DNA of 30,488 nucleotides from CAYRWK01 sp964427965 (GCA_964427965.1 CAYRWK010000003.1:1-30488); one strand, 5' to 3'. Positions 14,348 to 22,383 are shown, counted from the stretch's first letter. The notes: generated by a model not told the origin, from the letters alone. Numbers and translations are program-made.

Positions 14348-16069
14348 ATGTACGAAGAACTTAAATTCAAAAACTGTAGGGGCGTTGCTTTAGGCAGGGA
14401 CTCCACAATAAAACAGGCCCAAGGGGACAGCACCGAGGAACAAATAAAACAGTGCGTAGCATTCTACGAAAGAGGCGGAGGAAAAATTGCTAAAACATTC
14501 ATATTCTATGAATCCGCTCGAAAAAGTGAGCGGGAGTTTTTTGATGAAGTCCTAAATTATTGCAAAGATCCCAAAAACAGAATTAATCACCTGATATTTA
14601 ACTATATTTCCAGATTCACCAGGGGCGGGACACCCGAATATATAAGGTTGAAAAACGATTTAGCTTCGCACGACGTGGCTATAATAGATTCTGGAGGTAT
14701 TATCCAACCAGAAAAAAACACGCTAGAACATTTAAATGTTCAATATGATTGGAGTACATATAGCCCCTCTGAAAAAGCAGAATTTTATGAAGCAGACAAC
14801 GCAAAAGATGAGGTAAGGAACATTCTTACTCGTATGATTGGAGCAGAAATTGTGTACAGCAGGCAAGGGTATTGTTGTAGACCACCTGTATATGGTTTAA
14901 AACCTGTCAAAATAATTACACCCGAAGGTAAGAAACGCTCGATTTACACAACTAATGAAGATGAGGCTAAGTACATAAAAAAAGCGTTTGAACTTCTTGA
15001 TTTAGGCCATTCGGAACTGGAAACAGTTCGAACGATAAACTCAGAAGGCTACAAGTCAAGGAATCATAACAAATGGAATAGACGAGCGGGTACGGTAGTC
15101 GGCCAAATTGGCGGGAATAAGTTAACCATAAAGCAATTGAGGAAGTATATTTCTAACCCTATATATGTTGGGGTAGTTGCAGAAAAATGGACTGATTACA
15201 AACCTGTTCAGGCAGTAGATTTTAGCGGCATTATTGATATCGAATTATTTAATAGAGTTAACAAAGGGAAAATACGAGTTTCTTTTTCCGAAGGCGACAC
15301 CGTAAACGTTTACCATAACGAAAGGATCAAGGTCAGGAGGTCTAAAATCAATCCTCTATTCCCCTATAAGGGTTTGGTGCTTTGCCCTCTTTGCAAGAAA
15401 CCTTTCTTGGGAAGTTCCCCGAAGGGGAAAACAAAAAAGCATCCAAAGTATCATTGCAGCAGAGGTCATAAATGGTACGCTGTAAACAAAGCCGTACTTG
15501 AAAAAACGATAACTGAATTTGTAAACAATCTAGCGTTCTCAGAAGATTTCCTTATGTTATTTGAGGATGTTGTCTTGGATATCTGGAAGATGAAAAGACA
15601 AAGTACTTTGGACACAAGTGTTCAGGTAGAACAGAATGTTTTGGACATAAAGACTAAGCAGAAAAGTTTGTTGGAAAGTATACGAATTACAGAATCAGCA
15701 GTTGTTAGAAAAGCTATGGAGGAAGAATATGAACAATTGGAAGCTGAGCGAACTAAAGCTATGGATATTAGAAATGTAGTTGAGGATACTGAGGAAACAG
15801 TCAAGAAATTAATCCAGTATTCAAAAGAATTTATGGCACACCCTGGAGATTTGTTGCTATCACAAACAGAACCTCATATGAGAGAGGTTGTCTTCAAGGC
15901 TATATTTAACACGTTACCGACCTGGGAAGATTTGATAAATGGAACACCTGATTTGTCGCTTCTTTTCAACCTTTCGAAAGAAAATTATGCTGAAAAAGTT
16001 AATCTGGTGACCCCGGCGAGAATTGAACTCGCGATCTCTTGGATGAAAACCAAGTGTCCTAACCGCTAG
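14348..16069 (+). CDS. Large serine recombinase (integrase), tail replaced by tRNA antisense
   Basis: The 573-residue frame has an N-terminal resolvase domain with GRDST (catalytic Ser19) and GDSTEEQ, then SRFTRGG; a Recombinase domain (about 170-290) with YGLKPVK and NPIYVG; a zinc ribbon CPLCKKPF...YHCSRGH (about 345-373); and a long coiled coil (about 400-490). It catalyses element integration and excision. The last residues (PARIELAISWMKTKCPNR) are the antisense of tRNA-Glu, so this tail belongs to the chromosome, not to the recombinase. In the excised circle the frame would continue into 4614-4727. Expression probably depends on the attenuator-like leader immediately before the ATG. Confidence 0.9.
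   Translation: MYEELKFKNCRGVALGRDSTIKQAQGDSTEEQIKQCVAFYERGGGKIAKTFIFYESARKSEREFFDEVLNYCKDPKNRINHLIFNYISRFTRGGTPEYIRLKNDLASHDVAIIDSGGIIQPEKNTLEHLNVQYDWSTYSPSEKAEFYEADNAKDEVRNILTRMIGAEIVYSRQGYCCRPPVYGLKPVKIITPEGKKRSIYTTNEDEAKYIKKAFELLDLGHSELETVRTINSEGYKSRNHNKWNRRAGTVVGQIGGNKLTIKQLRKYISNPIYVGVVAEKWTDYKPVQAVDFSGIIDIELFNRVNKGKIRVSFSEGDTVNVYHNERIKVRRSKINPLFPYKGLVLCPLCKKPFLGSSPKGKTKKHPKYHCSRGHKWYAVNKAVLEKTITEFVNNLAFSEDFLMLFEDVVLDIWKMKRQSTLDTSVQVEQNVLDIKTKQKSLLESIRITESAVVRKAMEEEYEQLEAERTKAMDIRNVVEDTEETVKKLIQYSKEFMAHPGDLLLSQTEPHMREVVFKAIFNTLPTWEDLINGTPDLSLLFNLSKENYAEKVNLVTPARIELAISWMKTKCPNR
16004..16013. repeat. Right attachment site repeat
   Basis: CTGGTGACCC, the 3' terminal part of tRNA-Glu with its CCA, matching 4614-4623. 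Confidence 0.65.
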
Positions 16070-16080
16070 ACGACGGGGCC
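16005..16080 (-). tRNA. tRNA-Glu (UUC)
   Basis: The minus strand folds as a full cloverleaf: acceptor GGCCCCG with CGGGGTC (one G-U), anticodon stem CTTGG/CCAAG with loop TTTTCAT (anticodon TTC), and T-arm with TTCAATT. CCA is encoded (16005-16007). It overlaps the recombinase frame antisense and is the element's target; integration preserved the whole tRNA. Confidence 0.95.
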
Positions 16081-16102
16081 TTAGATATTCCAAACAATAG
16101 GC

Positions 16103-16132
16103 ATTTTACCAGTATTTCTGCTAAAATATCAA
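16103..16132 (-). promoter_or_regulatory. Promoter of tRNA-Glu
   Basis: On the minus strand TTGATA (16127-16132) and TAAAAT (16103-16108) are 18 bp apart, about 22 bp before the tRNA 5' end. Confidence 0.55.
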
Positions 16133-16160
16133 TGCCCGTATTATATACTATACAATAGAC

Positions 16161-17582
16161 ATGAATATATTTAACCAACTGGCGCTTTTAATATCATCCG
16201 CATACCTCGCCCTTATCCCTACAACCAAGTATGTAGAAGGAGTTGTTGGTCAACCCAGGTCCTTTTTACCAAGTCAAACTCAGACTCAAGCAGACAAAAC
16301 TATCTCAACATTAATCTTTAGAGGCCTGTTTAAATACGATATCTACGGTGTTTTAATCCCTGACCTTGCAGAAACATGGACTATTTCGGAAGATGGTCTT
16401 TCTTACACCATAAAGATAAAAGATAACCAGCATTGGTCTGATGGATCAAAAATAACCTCGGACGATCTTATTTACTCTGCATTTAAAACCCCCGATCTTG
16501 TTGGTGTTGCTACCGATCGTGTGGATGATTTAACTGTAAAATACACCCTCCCCAATAAATTCTCGCCCTTTTTAGACATGTTAACCATTGGAGTCATGAA
16601 ACACGGTGAGGAAGAAGCTAAACACCCCCTAAACCCTATTTCAAATGGTAAATTCAAGGTCTTAAGAGTAGAAAGAAGTGGCCCTGCAGTTAACAGTGTG
16701 GTTTTATACAACACAGACCCCAATGACGATATCAAAAAGCTGGTATTTAAGTACTATGTTAACGAGGAGGAGTTATATATTGGTGCCAAGCTTGGTGAGG
16801 TTGATGGTTTTATAGCCAACAAAGACTACGAACTTCCAAACTTTAATGAGTACAAGTTTCCACTGCAAGGTGTTTATTACGCTCTGTACTTTAACTTACA
16901 AAACGATAAGCTTAAAGATGTTGAGTTTAGAAACAAACTCGCTGAAACTTTGCCTATTTCAAATATGATTGAAACTTACGGCATTTTGGCTCAAGGACCT
17001 GTTAGCCGCAGTGTTTTTACAGAAAATAGCTTAGCCTTTGATAAATTCAATAAAGACTTTGTGGATGAGGCTATTGCACAAACCATCACAATTACGGTTC
17101 CCGACATTAAACAACATGTAGAAATGGTGGAAAAAGTTAAAGATATTTGGGAAGACAAGCTTGGACTAACAATAAATATCAACAAGGTTGATCCAACCAA
17201 GTTTAACGAGGAAATTATTAAAGACCGTAACTTTGAAGTCTTGTTTTATGGTCAGGAAATTAGCCGTGATCCGGATAGGTATATAAACTGGCATTCTACA
17301 CAAAAAGACGCACCTGGACTTAATTTAAGTGGCTTTGATGGGGTAAGAGCTGACCGCGCCCTTGAGGAAGGCCGTAAGGAGATTGATAACACCAAGCGAA
17401 TGACTCACTACTACGAATTTCAAAAAACTATCATGGATCAGGCTCCGGCTGTGTTTTTGTATCATCCTTTTGCTAAGTATTATGTGTCCAAATATATTAC
17501 AGGAATAGGGGAGAAGTATACTTTTACGATTACAGATAGGTTTTTGGATTTTTTTAACTGGCAACGAACAAAGATAATTTGA
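16161..17582 (+). CDS. Family-5 solute-binding protein (peptide/nickel type)
   Basis: The 473-residue protein opens with a hydrophobic segment (LALLISSAYLALIP) that serves as a signal or anchor, without a lipobox Cys. SBP_bac_5 features follow: ISTLIFRGLFKYD, LIPDLAETWTISEDGLSYTIKI, HWSDGSKITSDDLIYSA, and a later SRDPDRYINWHS. Length is slightly below the usual 500-550. Such proteins bind peptides outside the cell and hand them to an ABC transporter; no permease or ATPase gene lies nearby, so it depends on distant genes or acts alone. TATACA ends 6 nt before the ATG (16149-16154), again a leaderless layout. Confidence 0.85.
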   Translation: MNIFNQLALLISSAYLALIPTTKYVEGVVGQPRSFLPSQTQTQADKTISTLIFRGLFKYDIYGVLIPDLAETWTISEDGLSYTIKIKDNQHWSDGSKITSDDLIYSAFKTPDLVGVATDRVDDLTVKYTLPNKFSPFLDMLTIGVMKHGEEEAKHPLNPISNGKFKVLRVERSGPAVNSVVLYNTDPNDDIKKLVFKYYVNEEELYIGAKLGEVDGFIANKDYELPNFNEYKFPLQGVYYALYFNLQNDKLKDVEFRNKLAETLPISNMIETYGILAQGPVSRSVFTENSLAFDKFNKDFVDEAIAQTITITVPDIKQHVEMVEKVKDIWEDKLGLTININKVDPTKFNEEIIKDRNFEVLFYGQEISRDPDRYINWHSTQKDAPGLNLSGFDGVRADRALEEGRKEIDNTKRMTHYYEFQKTIMDQAPAVFLYHPFAKYYVSKYITGIGEKYTFTITDRFLDFFNWQRTKII

Positions 17583-17585
17583 TGG

Positions 17586-17591
17586 TATAAT
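17586..17591 (+). promoter_or_regulatory. -10 box of tRNA-His
   Basis: TATAAT about 18 bp ahead of the tRNA 5' end; the -35 is weak. Confidence 0.45.
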
Positions 17592-17609
17592 TCCCCCAGA
17601 AATATTTAT

Positions 17610-17689
17610 GGTGGCCGTAGTTCAGTCTGGTCTAGAACGTCGCCCTGTGGAGGCGAATGTCGTCGGTTCAAATCCGACCGGTCACCCCA
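17610..17689 (+). tRNA. tRNA-His (GUG)
   Basis: The anticodon loop CTGTGGA (anticodon GTG) is held by TCGCC/GGCGA. The acceptor stem GTGGCCG/CGGTCAC has the extra G at -1 (17610) facing C73, the identity pair of tRNA-His. T-arm GTCGG-TTCAAAT-CCGAC. CCA is encoded at 17687-17689. Confidence 0.95.
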
Positions 17690-17763
17690 AGATAGTTTTG
17701 TTGCTATAACAATATAAATTTTAGTACCCCAGATATAGGATAGAACTAAATTGATAGGTAGTC

Positions 17764-18129
17764 TTAAACAATTAGTTTAATTCTATAGGCAAATACACCC
17801 TTATTAGCTATGACTTTTTTATAGTCTGTAATGGACTCAATGGACTTTATACCCGCTTCTAGGTCTCCGCCACTAGATAAAGTGTTTTCAACGCCTTCGG
17901 CTAAAAGTAGTGACTTTACATCTTTGTACAAAGTAACTCGTTCCACCAAACATTTTACAGATTTTCCTGTCTCTTGGTTAATAAAAACCATATAGTCACC
18001 TTCGGCTACTTGGGCATAGTCTAACCGCCCCACTTTCTTATTAGCTCTGACCTCTACTGTTTTAGTACCATTTTTTATAGCGTTAAAAGGGCGACTTCTG
18101 AGCAAAATCTTGTGTAAGGGCATAATCAA
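17764..18129 (-). CDS. ASCH-domain protein
   Basis: The 121-residue protein is essentially one ASCH (PUA-like) domain: KILLRSRPFNAIKNGTKTVEVR, a conserved G-K-T-x-E-x-R element, then GDYMVFIN and KCLVERVTLYKDV. ASCH domains bind RNA or nucleosides; the E. coli member YqfB hydrolyses N4-acetylcytidine. The start overlaps the upstream stop by 4 nt (18126-18129), so it is the last gene of a coupled three-gene operon with a second ASCH-like protein and a synthetase-like protein. A role on modified nucleotides or tRNA in concert with the synthetase-like partner is a guess from context. Confidence 0.8.
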   Translation of the reverse strand: MIMPLHKILLRSRPFNAIKNGTKTVEVRANKKVGRLDYAQVAEGDYMVFINQETGKSVKCLVERVTLYKDVKSLLLAEGVENTLSSGGDLEAGIKSIESITDYKKVIANKGVFAYRIKLIV

Positions 18130-18548
18130 AAGACCTTTTCAAGACCTATATTATTTATTACATCGTTATACAGTCTTGGATATTTGCTCATATAGGCAAA
18201 CCCCTGTGGTGCTGTAAACTTATCGGTACTTCTTAGTTGGTTCAAGGTTAGTGGTTTTTTTAGTTTATACAAATGTGTTATTGGGAAGGCAAATTCAGCT
18301 TTCTTCAAGCCGTTGTTAAAGTCTTCATTACCATAACCCTCATTAGGAATCTTGTTTGGAAAATGTACTACGGGGTTCACATCAGCCACATACAAAAGTG
18401 TAGATATAGGTGCTGTTATATAAAACCATAGCCGTGTAGGCTGTTTTTTAGGTGTATATTTTCTGAACTCATGGTTTTTCTGTCGCTTTTCGATAAGTTC
18501 AGCAAATTTTGGTTTTAAACTAAATAAAACTTCATTCTCCATTATCAA
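18126..18548 (-). CDS. Second ASCH/PUA-like protein
   Basis: The 140-residue protein starts with LFSLKPKFAELIEKRQKNHEFRKYTP, a clear ASCH-like opening (KPK...I..x..K..E.RK), then LWFYITAPISTLLYVADV, the following strand pair. The C-terminal half is helical, with PLTLNQLRSTDKFTAPQGFAY. It overlaps the synthetase-like gene by 17 nt and the next ASCH gene by 4 nt. The two ASCH proteins are dissimilar enough to suggest separate substrates or a heterodimer rather than a recent duplication. Confidence 0.7.
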   Translation of the reverse strand: MIMENEVLFSLKPKFAELIEKRQKNHEFRKYTPKKQPTRLWFYITAPISTLLYVADVNPVVHFPNKIPNEGYGNEDFNNGLKKAEFAFPITHLYKLKKPLTLNQLRSTDKFTAPQGFAYMSKYPRLYNDVINNIGLEKVF

Positions 18549-19608
18549 ATAAATCCATAAAGTAATAAACTGAATAACTACGAAACAATCTATAGGGTTG
18601 CTCCAACCATAATTTTACCTCGTTAAATAGTTTTTCAACACCCCTCTCTCCAAATTTATCTAAAAAATGCTCATAGTTTACAACATAACTTGGTAGATAC
18701 TGATAAGCACCATGTTTTACATAAAGAGACTTGGAAAGTTTTGCACCCGACCAATCAGTTATCAGGGGTGCATAAAGTATTACAGGTAATTCACTAGCCT
18801 TATGCCCTAATATAGATGCAGGTTTATACAACATTTGCTCTTGATAAAATCCTGCATAGTCACTTCCTGTAACTCGTACCCAGCCGTAATTAGTTGCTTC
18901 GCTCAAATTATCTTTTGAATAGGCTATTGCCCTAATAAGGTTTCTAAGCGGAGTATTATATTCAAATAAGCTACTGTTTTCATATAGAGTTTCAAACCAA
19001 CCGTGTTCGGGGCAGAAACTTTTTACACCAGACGGTTCAATAATAGTCTTTATTGAGTGTTTGTCTGTCAAACCGCATTTTTGACAAGCAACTCTCATTC
19101 GTAGCTTTTCATTGGCTGGGTCAAGTATTCTGGCTAAGGTATCTTTGTGTGTTGCTATTTGTTTAAGAATTTCTGGGATAGTTATTTGATTATTGAAATC
19201 GCTTTGCTTTCTCAATGTATATGACACATTGGTTAATGATTTTAACTTATCTAATAATGATACATATTGTACGAGGAATTTGTCGGCTATACCCGTATCT
19301 CTAAGGCTCAACTGATAACGAACCCCATCAATGGTTTTTGATTCGGCGGGTGCAGTATCTATAACCTCAAATAACACTTCGGTATCTTTATTAGCCGTTA
19401 ATTTGACTTTTTCTGCAAGTGCAAAGGCTAGTAAAAATACGGTGAGTGTTCCAAAATGTGGTGATGAGTTTGGTTGAGCACCAATACTTATTCTAATTTT
19501 ATCTTTTGTTAGTTGTTTTGATAGCCACCCTATTAAGTCTTCCTCAAAGACATATGAAGCACCACCTAAAGGGTTATGTACTTTTCCATCATGTTCTATT
19601 ATAGACAT
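18532..19608 (-). CDS. Class I aminoacyl-tRNA-synthetase-like catalytic protein
   Basis: The 358-residue protein has the class I signatures: PHFGT in GAQPNSSPHFGTL (HIGH motif variant, about residue 50) and AKLSKS (KMSKS motif, about 290). Between them are RVTGSDYAGFYQEQ and a likely zinc finger (CQKC...CPEH, about 175-205). The layout most resembles class I lysyl-tRNA synthetase (tRNA-synt_1f), but that enzyme exceeds 500 residues; the anticodon-binding domain is absent here. It could adenylate an amino acid or other carboxylate and transfer it to tRNA or to something else. It leads an operon with two ASCH proteins. A TATAAT at 19650-19655 (minus strand) would give a leader of about 35 nt. 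Confidence 0.7.
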   Translation of the reverse strand: MSIIEHDGKVHNPLGGASYVFEEDLIGWLSKQLTKDKIRISIGAQPNSSPHFGTLTVFLLAFALAEKVKLTANKDTEVLFEVIDTAPAESKTIDGVRYQLSLRDTGIADKFLVQYVSLLDKLKSLTNVSYTLRKQSDFNNQITIPEILKQIATHKDTLARILDPANEKLRMRVACQKCGLTDKHSIKTIIEPSGVKSFCPEHGWFETLYENSSLFEYNTPLRNLIRAIAYSKDNLSEATNYGWVRVTGSDYAGFYQEQMLYKPASILGHKASELPVILYAPLITDWSGAKLSKSLYVKHGAYQYLPSYVVNYEHFLDKFGERGVEKLFNEVKLWLEQPYRLFRSYSVYYFMDLFDNGE

Positions 19609-20135
19609 TGTTTAGTTTTATCATGGGCATAACTTATAAATTCCTTGTCATTATAGCATCAATGGGTTAAGGTAGTTAATAAAATATGTCCGTTTTCAAA
19701 CTCTGGATACTTGGGTATATAGTTGGTATTCTCTAGTAGGGCAGTTCTAAACTTACTTAAAAAGCCACCCAAAATAAACGCTCGTATAACTTCACAAAAC
19801 CAGAAAATATCTTGACACAATACGTATATTAGGATGACAGGCTAAATCTGTATGACATCCTTATGGTGTAACATTTTACTCGTAGGAGGCAGTAATACCA
19901 GTACAAGGTAGCGTTAATAAAATCATCAAGAAACTTAGAGATGTGATTGTAGATACAAAAGCAGGAAAAGGTATTCTTATCTACATCGGGTAAGTGATTT
20001 GTATGAAGTGCCTCATGCTTTGGTCTTTTGGACGTTAGCATACTGAGAGTCTCAATGACCCCATCACTTCACAATTACATAATACTACTATCTATATAAT
20101 GTATCCAAACCCATAAATGCAGGTGCTTTTCTTTG
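19609..20135. other. Largely non-coding gap
   Basis: I see no convincing complete gene here. It holds the -10 of the synthetase-like operon (19650-19655, minus), an isolated TTGACA (19812-19817) without a well-placed -10, a hairpin with arms AGGATG/CATCCT (19831-19836, 19856-19861), and one short coding-like fragment (listed separately). A 70-codon minus-strand frame at 19829-20041 is Cys/Tyr-rich and looks spurious. Confidence 0.4.
19886..19993 (+). pseudogene. Possible gene fragment or tiny ORF
   Basis: After GGAGG (19885-19889) a frame without a standard start reads VIPVQGSVNKIIKKLRDVIV and on to GKGILIYIG before TAA at 19991-19993. The composition is protein-like, with a basic helix. It lacks ATG, GTG or TTG at the proper distance (an ATA is there), so it is either a remnant of a lost gene or chance. 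Confidence 0.2.
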
Positions 20136-20627
20136 CTATATATTTTTTAACATCTCAAGGTCTCTTTCCAAATACCCAAGCTTTTTATATAGATTGTACG
20201 CACTCTTGTTAGGAACAAATACCTGTAACCAAACAGCATCACAGCCTTGTTCCTTAAAGTATGTTTCCATTTTTTCAATTAGGGTAGAACCAATATGCTG
20301 TCCACGATATTTTTCATTAATATAAGCATCTTTTAATACACCAAGTTTTGAAGGTATTACGGAAAGTAAACTTTCCGGCGATTGTGTAGCAGGTATTAAT
20401 CCCCACAGGTAACCTACCAACGTGTTGTCTACCACTGCCACAACGCACTTGCCGTTATACTTTTCAAATGATTCAACCATTTCTTTGTAAACATACTCCC
20501 CAAATCCCGGTTTCCAGGTTGCTCGTTTAATTGGATCCAAATTGGAGGCAAACTTCTGAAGCTCGTCGATAAGATTGATTATTGTTTCTTTATCTTTTAT
20601 TTCAAAGTCACGATATTTTACATCCAT
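20136..20627 (-). CDS. GNAT-family N-acetyltransferase
   Basis: The 163-residue protein has the GNAT order: an N-terminal strand-helix, VVAVVDNTLVGYLWG (beta 4 region), DAYINEKYRGQHIGSTLIEKM (motif A with the acetyl-CoA pyrophosphate loop R-G-Q-H-I-G) and VFVPNKSAYNLYKKLGY (motif B, NxxAxxxYxKxGF-like). It should move an acetyl group from acetyl-CoA to an amine; the substrate is unknown. TACAAT (20634-20639, minus strand) ends 6 nt before the ATG, so the message is probably leaderless. Confidence 0.85.
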   Translation of the reverse strand: MDVKYRDFEIKDKETIINLIDELQKFASNLDPIKRATWKPGFGEYVYKEMVESFEKYNGKCVVAVVDNTLVGYLWGLIPATQSPESLLSVIPSKLGVLKDAYINEKYRGQHIGSTLIEKMETYFKEQGCDAVWLQVFVPNKSAYNLYKKLGYLERDLEMLKNI

Positions 20628-20668
20628 AGTTACATTGTAGCAGTTGCCGTTTGGGTTTAGGTGGGAAG

Positions 20669-21046
20669 CTACTTATCTCCAAAAAACTGTAGAATATTAC
20701 CTTCGGGATCTGCAATTGTCATGCACCAAAAACCACCTGGAGGACCTTCAAAAGGTTCTGCAATAATTTCTACATTTTTATCTTTAAGTTCATTGTAGAC
20801 CTCACTAATACTGTCAACATTTAAATTTATCATAATTCTGTAAGGGTCTTTGCTTTTTCCGTGTACTTTGTCGTGCTTTCCTACATAAAAATAAGACGGT
20901 GCAAACTTAAAATCTACACCAGTATCATCAGGATATGTTAACCTTTGTGAAACAGAAAAACCCAGTACATCCTCGTACCATTTTGCTAATTTTTCATAAT
21001 CATCCGACCAGATACATATTGAAATAATATTATCTTTAAGTTTCAT
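20669..21046 (-). CDS. VOC/glyoxalase-superfamily protein
   Basis: The 125-residue product starts at ATG 21046, 6 nt after TATAAT (21053-21058, minus strand); an ATG five codons earlier lies across that box. It has the paired beta-alpha-beta-beta-beta pattern: IISICIWSDDYEKLAKWYEDVLGF and ending GGFWCMTIADPEGNILQFFG. The usual C-terminal metal-ligand Glu (in GNxxEL) is replaced by Gln, and the N-terminal ligand His is missing, so a classic glyoxalase I metal site is doubtful. Related proteins bind antibiotics or small thiols. Function is not assigned. Confidence 0.75.
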   Translation of the reverse strand: MKLKDNIISICIWSDDYEKLAKWYEDVLGFSVSQRLTYPDDTGVDFKFAPSYFYVGKHDKVHGKSKDPYRIMINLNVDSISEVYNELKDKNVEIIAEPFEGPPGGFWCMTIADPEGNILQFFGDK

Positions 21047-21105
21047 AGGAAAATTATACACCGCAAATTCTTTTACAGTCTGCTATTATTTACTAAGAAT
21101 TTTTT

Positions 21106-21231
21106 GTGATTAAAAACTATAAACAGGAGAATGAGAGAACTTATTTTAATATCGACAGTGTTGAATACTATATAAAAACTGTTTATACTAAGAAAGAACT
21201 TCTAAATATTTTGGAAGGTGTCAAGCTATGA
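21106..21231 (+). CDS. Small ORF coupled to the next gene
   Basis: A 41-residue frame from GTG 21106, VIKNYKQENERTYFNIDSVE and onward to KKELLNILEGVKL, ends with TGA that overlaps the next ATG as ATGA (21228-21231). Composition is normal for this genome. TATTAT lies at 21084-21089. No family is recognised. The overlap suggests translational coupling with the 60-residue gene. Confidence 0.45.
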   Translation: MIKNYKQENERTYFNIDSVEYYIKTVYTKKELLNILEGVKL

Positions 21232-21410
21232 TCAAACTTTTTCAAAATTTCTTCAAAATAAATACAAAAGCCAAAAGACTAAGTTTTTTTGATCTTCCCT
21301 CCGCAGACCAGAAAAAGATTATAAAAAAAGCTAATAGGGAATCTAATAGACTCCAAAAAGAGCTTGACATGACATATATTAATAAATGTGTTAAAGCAAT
21401 GGATTGTTAA
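21228..21410 (+). CDS. Small basic protein, unknown
   Basis: The 60-residue product is Lys-rich (KLFQNFFKINTKAKRL, then DQKKIIKKANRESNRLQKEL). GGAAGGTG lies about 7 nt before the ATG. The central part should form a charged helix. It is coupled to the 41-residue upstream ORF; a two-gene arrangement of this size can be a toxin-antitoxin or regulator pair, but there is no motif to support either. Confidence 0.5.
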   Translation: MIKLFQNFFKINTKAKRLSFFDLPSADQKKIIKKANRESNRLQKELDMTYINKCVKAMDC

Positions 21411-21504
21411 TTTTTTTCTATTTTAACCAAGTACTATTTATATATACCTGACGACAAAGGAATTACGTGGATATAATCGTATTTAATATAACCTGCATAA
21501 TTGT

Positions 21505-21510
21505 TATACT
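21505..21510 (+). promoter_or_regulatory. Extended -10 of the glycosyltransferase-like gene
   Basis: TGT-TATACT, an extended -10 element, ends 6 nt before ATG 21517. Confidence 0.5.
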
Positions 21511-21516
21511 AAATCT

Positions 21517-22383
21517 ATGAAACTAGGGTTTGTAATCTACACATACAACCGAATTAACGATGCAAAAATCAACATGGAGATAATTAGAACCATTTGGAGC
21601 AAAGAAAGCGACCTTTCTGATATTAAGATCGTTCACTCGTATAACGGTAAAAAAGAATGGTACAAAGGAAAATATCTGGAGGATATATTATTGCGTTCAA
21701 CTAACCCGGGCCACTTTCAGGGTGCCGCCGACCTAATCGATAGGGGATTTGTAGAAATTACAAAAAAATACCCGGACTTAGATTACATAGTTATTTTAGC
21801 TTCCGACTGCTGGCTTACTGATCCAAAGAAAGTACTTCCAGTACTAAATAAAATGAAATCAGGTGGCTTTAAAGTAGCTACTTCTGTCTGGGGAGAGGAA
21901 GGTAGTAAATTAAAAGACAAAGGAATGGCGACAGATTTTTTTATACTGGATGCAAGGTGGGCGATAAGGTATAAACTATTACCTCTAAATTACAAAGAAT
22001 TTTCTGATAAAAACCGAGATGTTTTATGGTACATGGGGGTTGTTCTTATGGTAGAAAAACTTGCACTACTTAGGTTTACTGAAGCAGTATATCGAGAAGA
22101 ACCTTCTATAAATAAACTTAAAAAGAACATTTTAGAAAAGTTGTGCTTAATAACAGAAAGAGATCCAATTTACAGTGAGCAGGATAAATATGGCGGTTGG
22201 TGTTTAAAACACTATTATCCTGAAATTGGTTTGCTTACTAGGCATAACCCCTATGAAAAGAGAGAGGATGTTAAGAAGTTAGATTTCAAAATGGATGCTC
22301 CTACATTTAATCACTTTATATCTTCTGAAGATCTTAGTGATTATGTATCTGGTGAGGTTCAGAAACCATCAAAAGCCCTTTAG
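21517..22383 (+). CDS. Glycosyltransferase-like protein (GT-A type)
   Basis: The 288-residue protein opens MKLGFVIYTYNRINDAKINM, as do family-2-like glycosyltransferases, followed by GHFQGAADLIDRGF and then YIVILASDCWLTDPKKV, where SDCWLTD occupies the position of the DxD metal/nucleotide-sugar motif. There is no transmembrane anchor. The expected role is transfer of a sugar from a nucleotide-sugar to a cell-surface glycan. The canonical DxD is not exact, so activity is uncertain. It overlaps the convergent HAD gene by 15 nt. Confidence 0.65.
   Translation: MKLGFVIYTYNRINDAKINMEIIRTIWSKESDLSDIKIVHSYNGKKEWYKGKYLEDILLRSTNPGHFQGAADLIDRGFVEITKKYPDLDYIVILASDCWLTDPKKVLPVLNKMKSGGFKVATSVWGEEGSKLKDKGMATDFFILDARWAIRYKLLPLNYKEFSDKNRDVLWYMGVVLMVEKLALLRFTEAVYREEPSINKLKKNILEKLCLITERDPIYSEQDKYGGWCLKHYYPEIGLLTRHNPYEKREDVKKLDFKMDAPTFNHFISSEDLSDYVSGEVQKPSKAL

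Larger units (their letters stand above)
4614..16013. mobile_element. Integrated element at tRNA-Glu carrying a defence operon
   Basis: The element is bounded by CTGGTGACCC at 4614-4623 and at 16004-16013, the second copy being the 3' end (with CCA) of the tRNA-Glu gene. A large serine recombinase lies against the tRNA, the usual arrangement for tRNA-targeting elements. Cargo: a four-gene restriction/nuclease/helicase operon, a small membrane protein, an HTH protein, an unknown protein, an RHH-like protein and a 60-residue protein. Joining the outer flanks recreates an intact tRNA-Glu next to the PIN operon. Joining the inner flanks extends the recombinase frame into 4614-4727. No replication, capsid or conjugation gene is recognisable. 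Confidence 0.75.
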
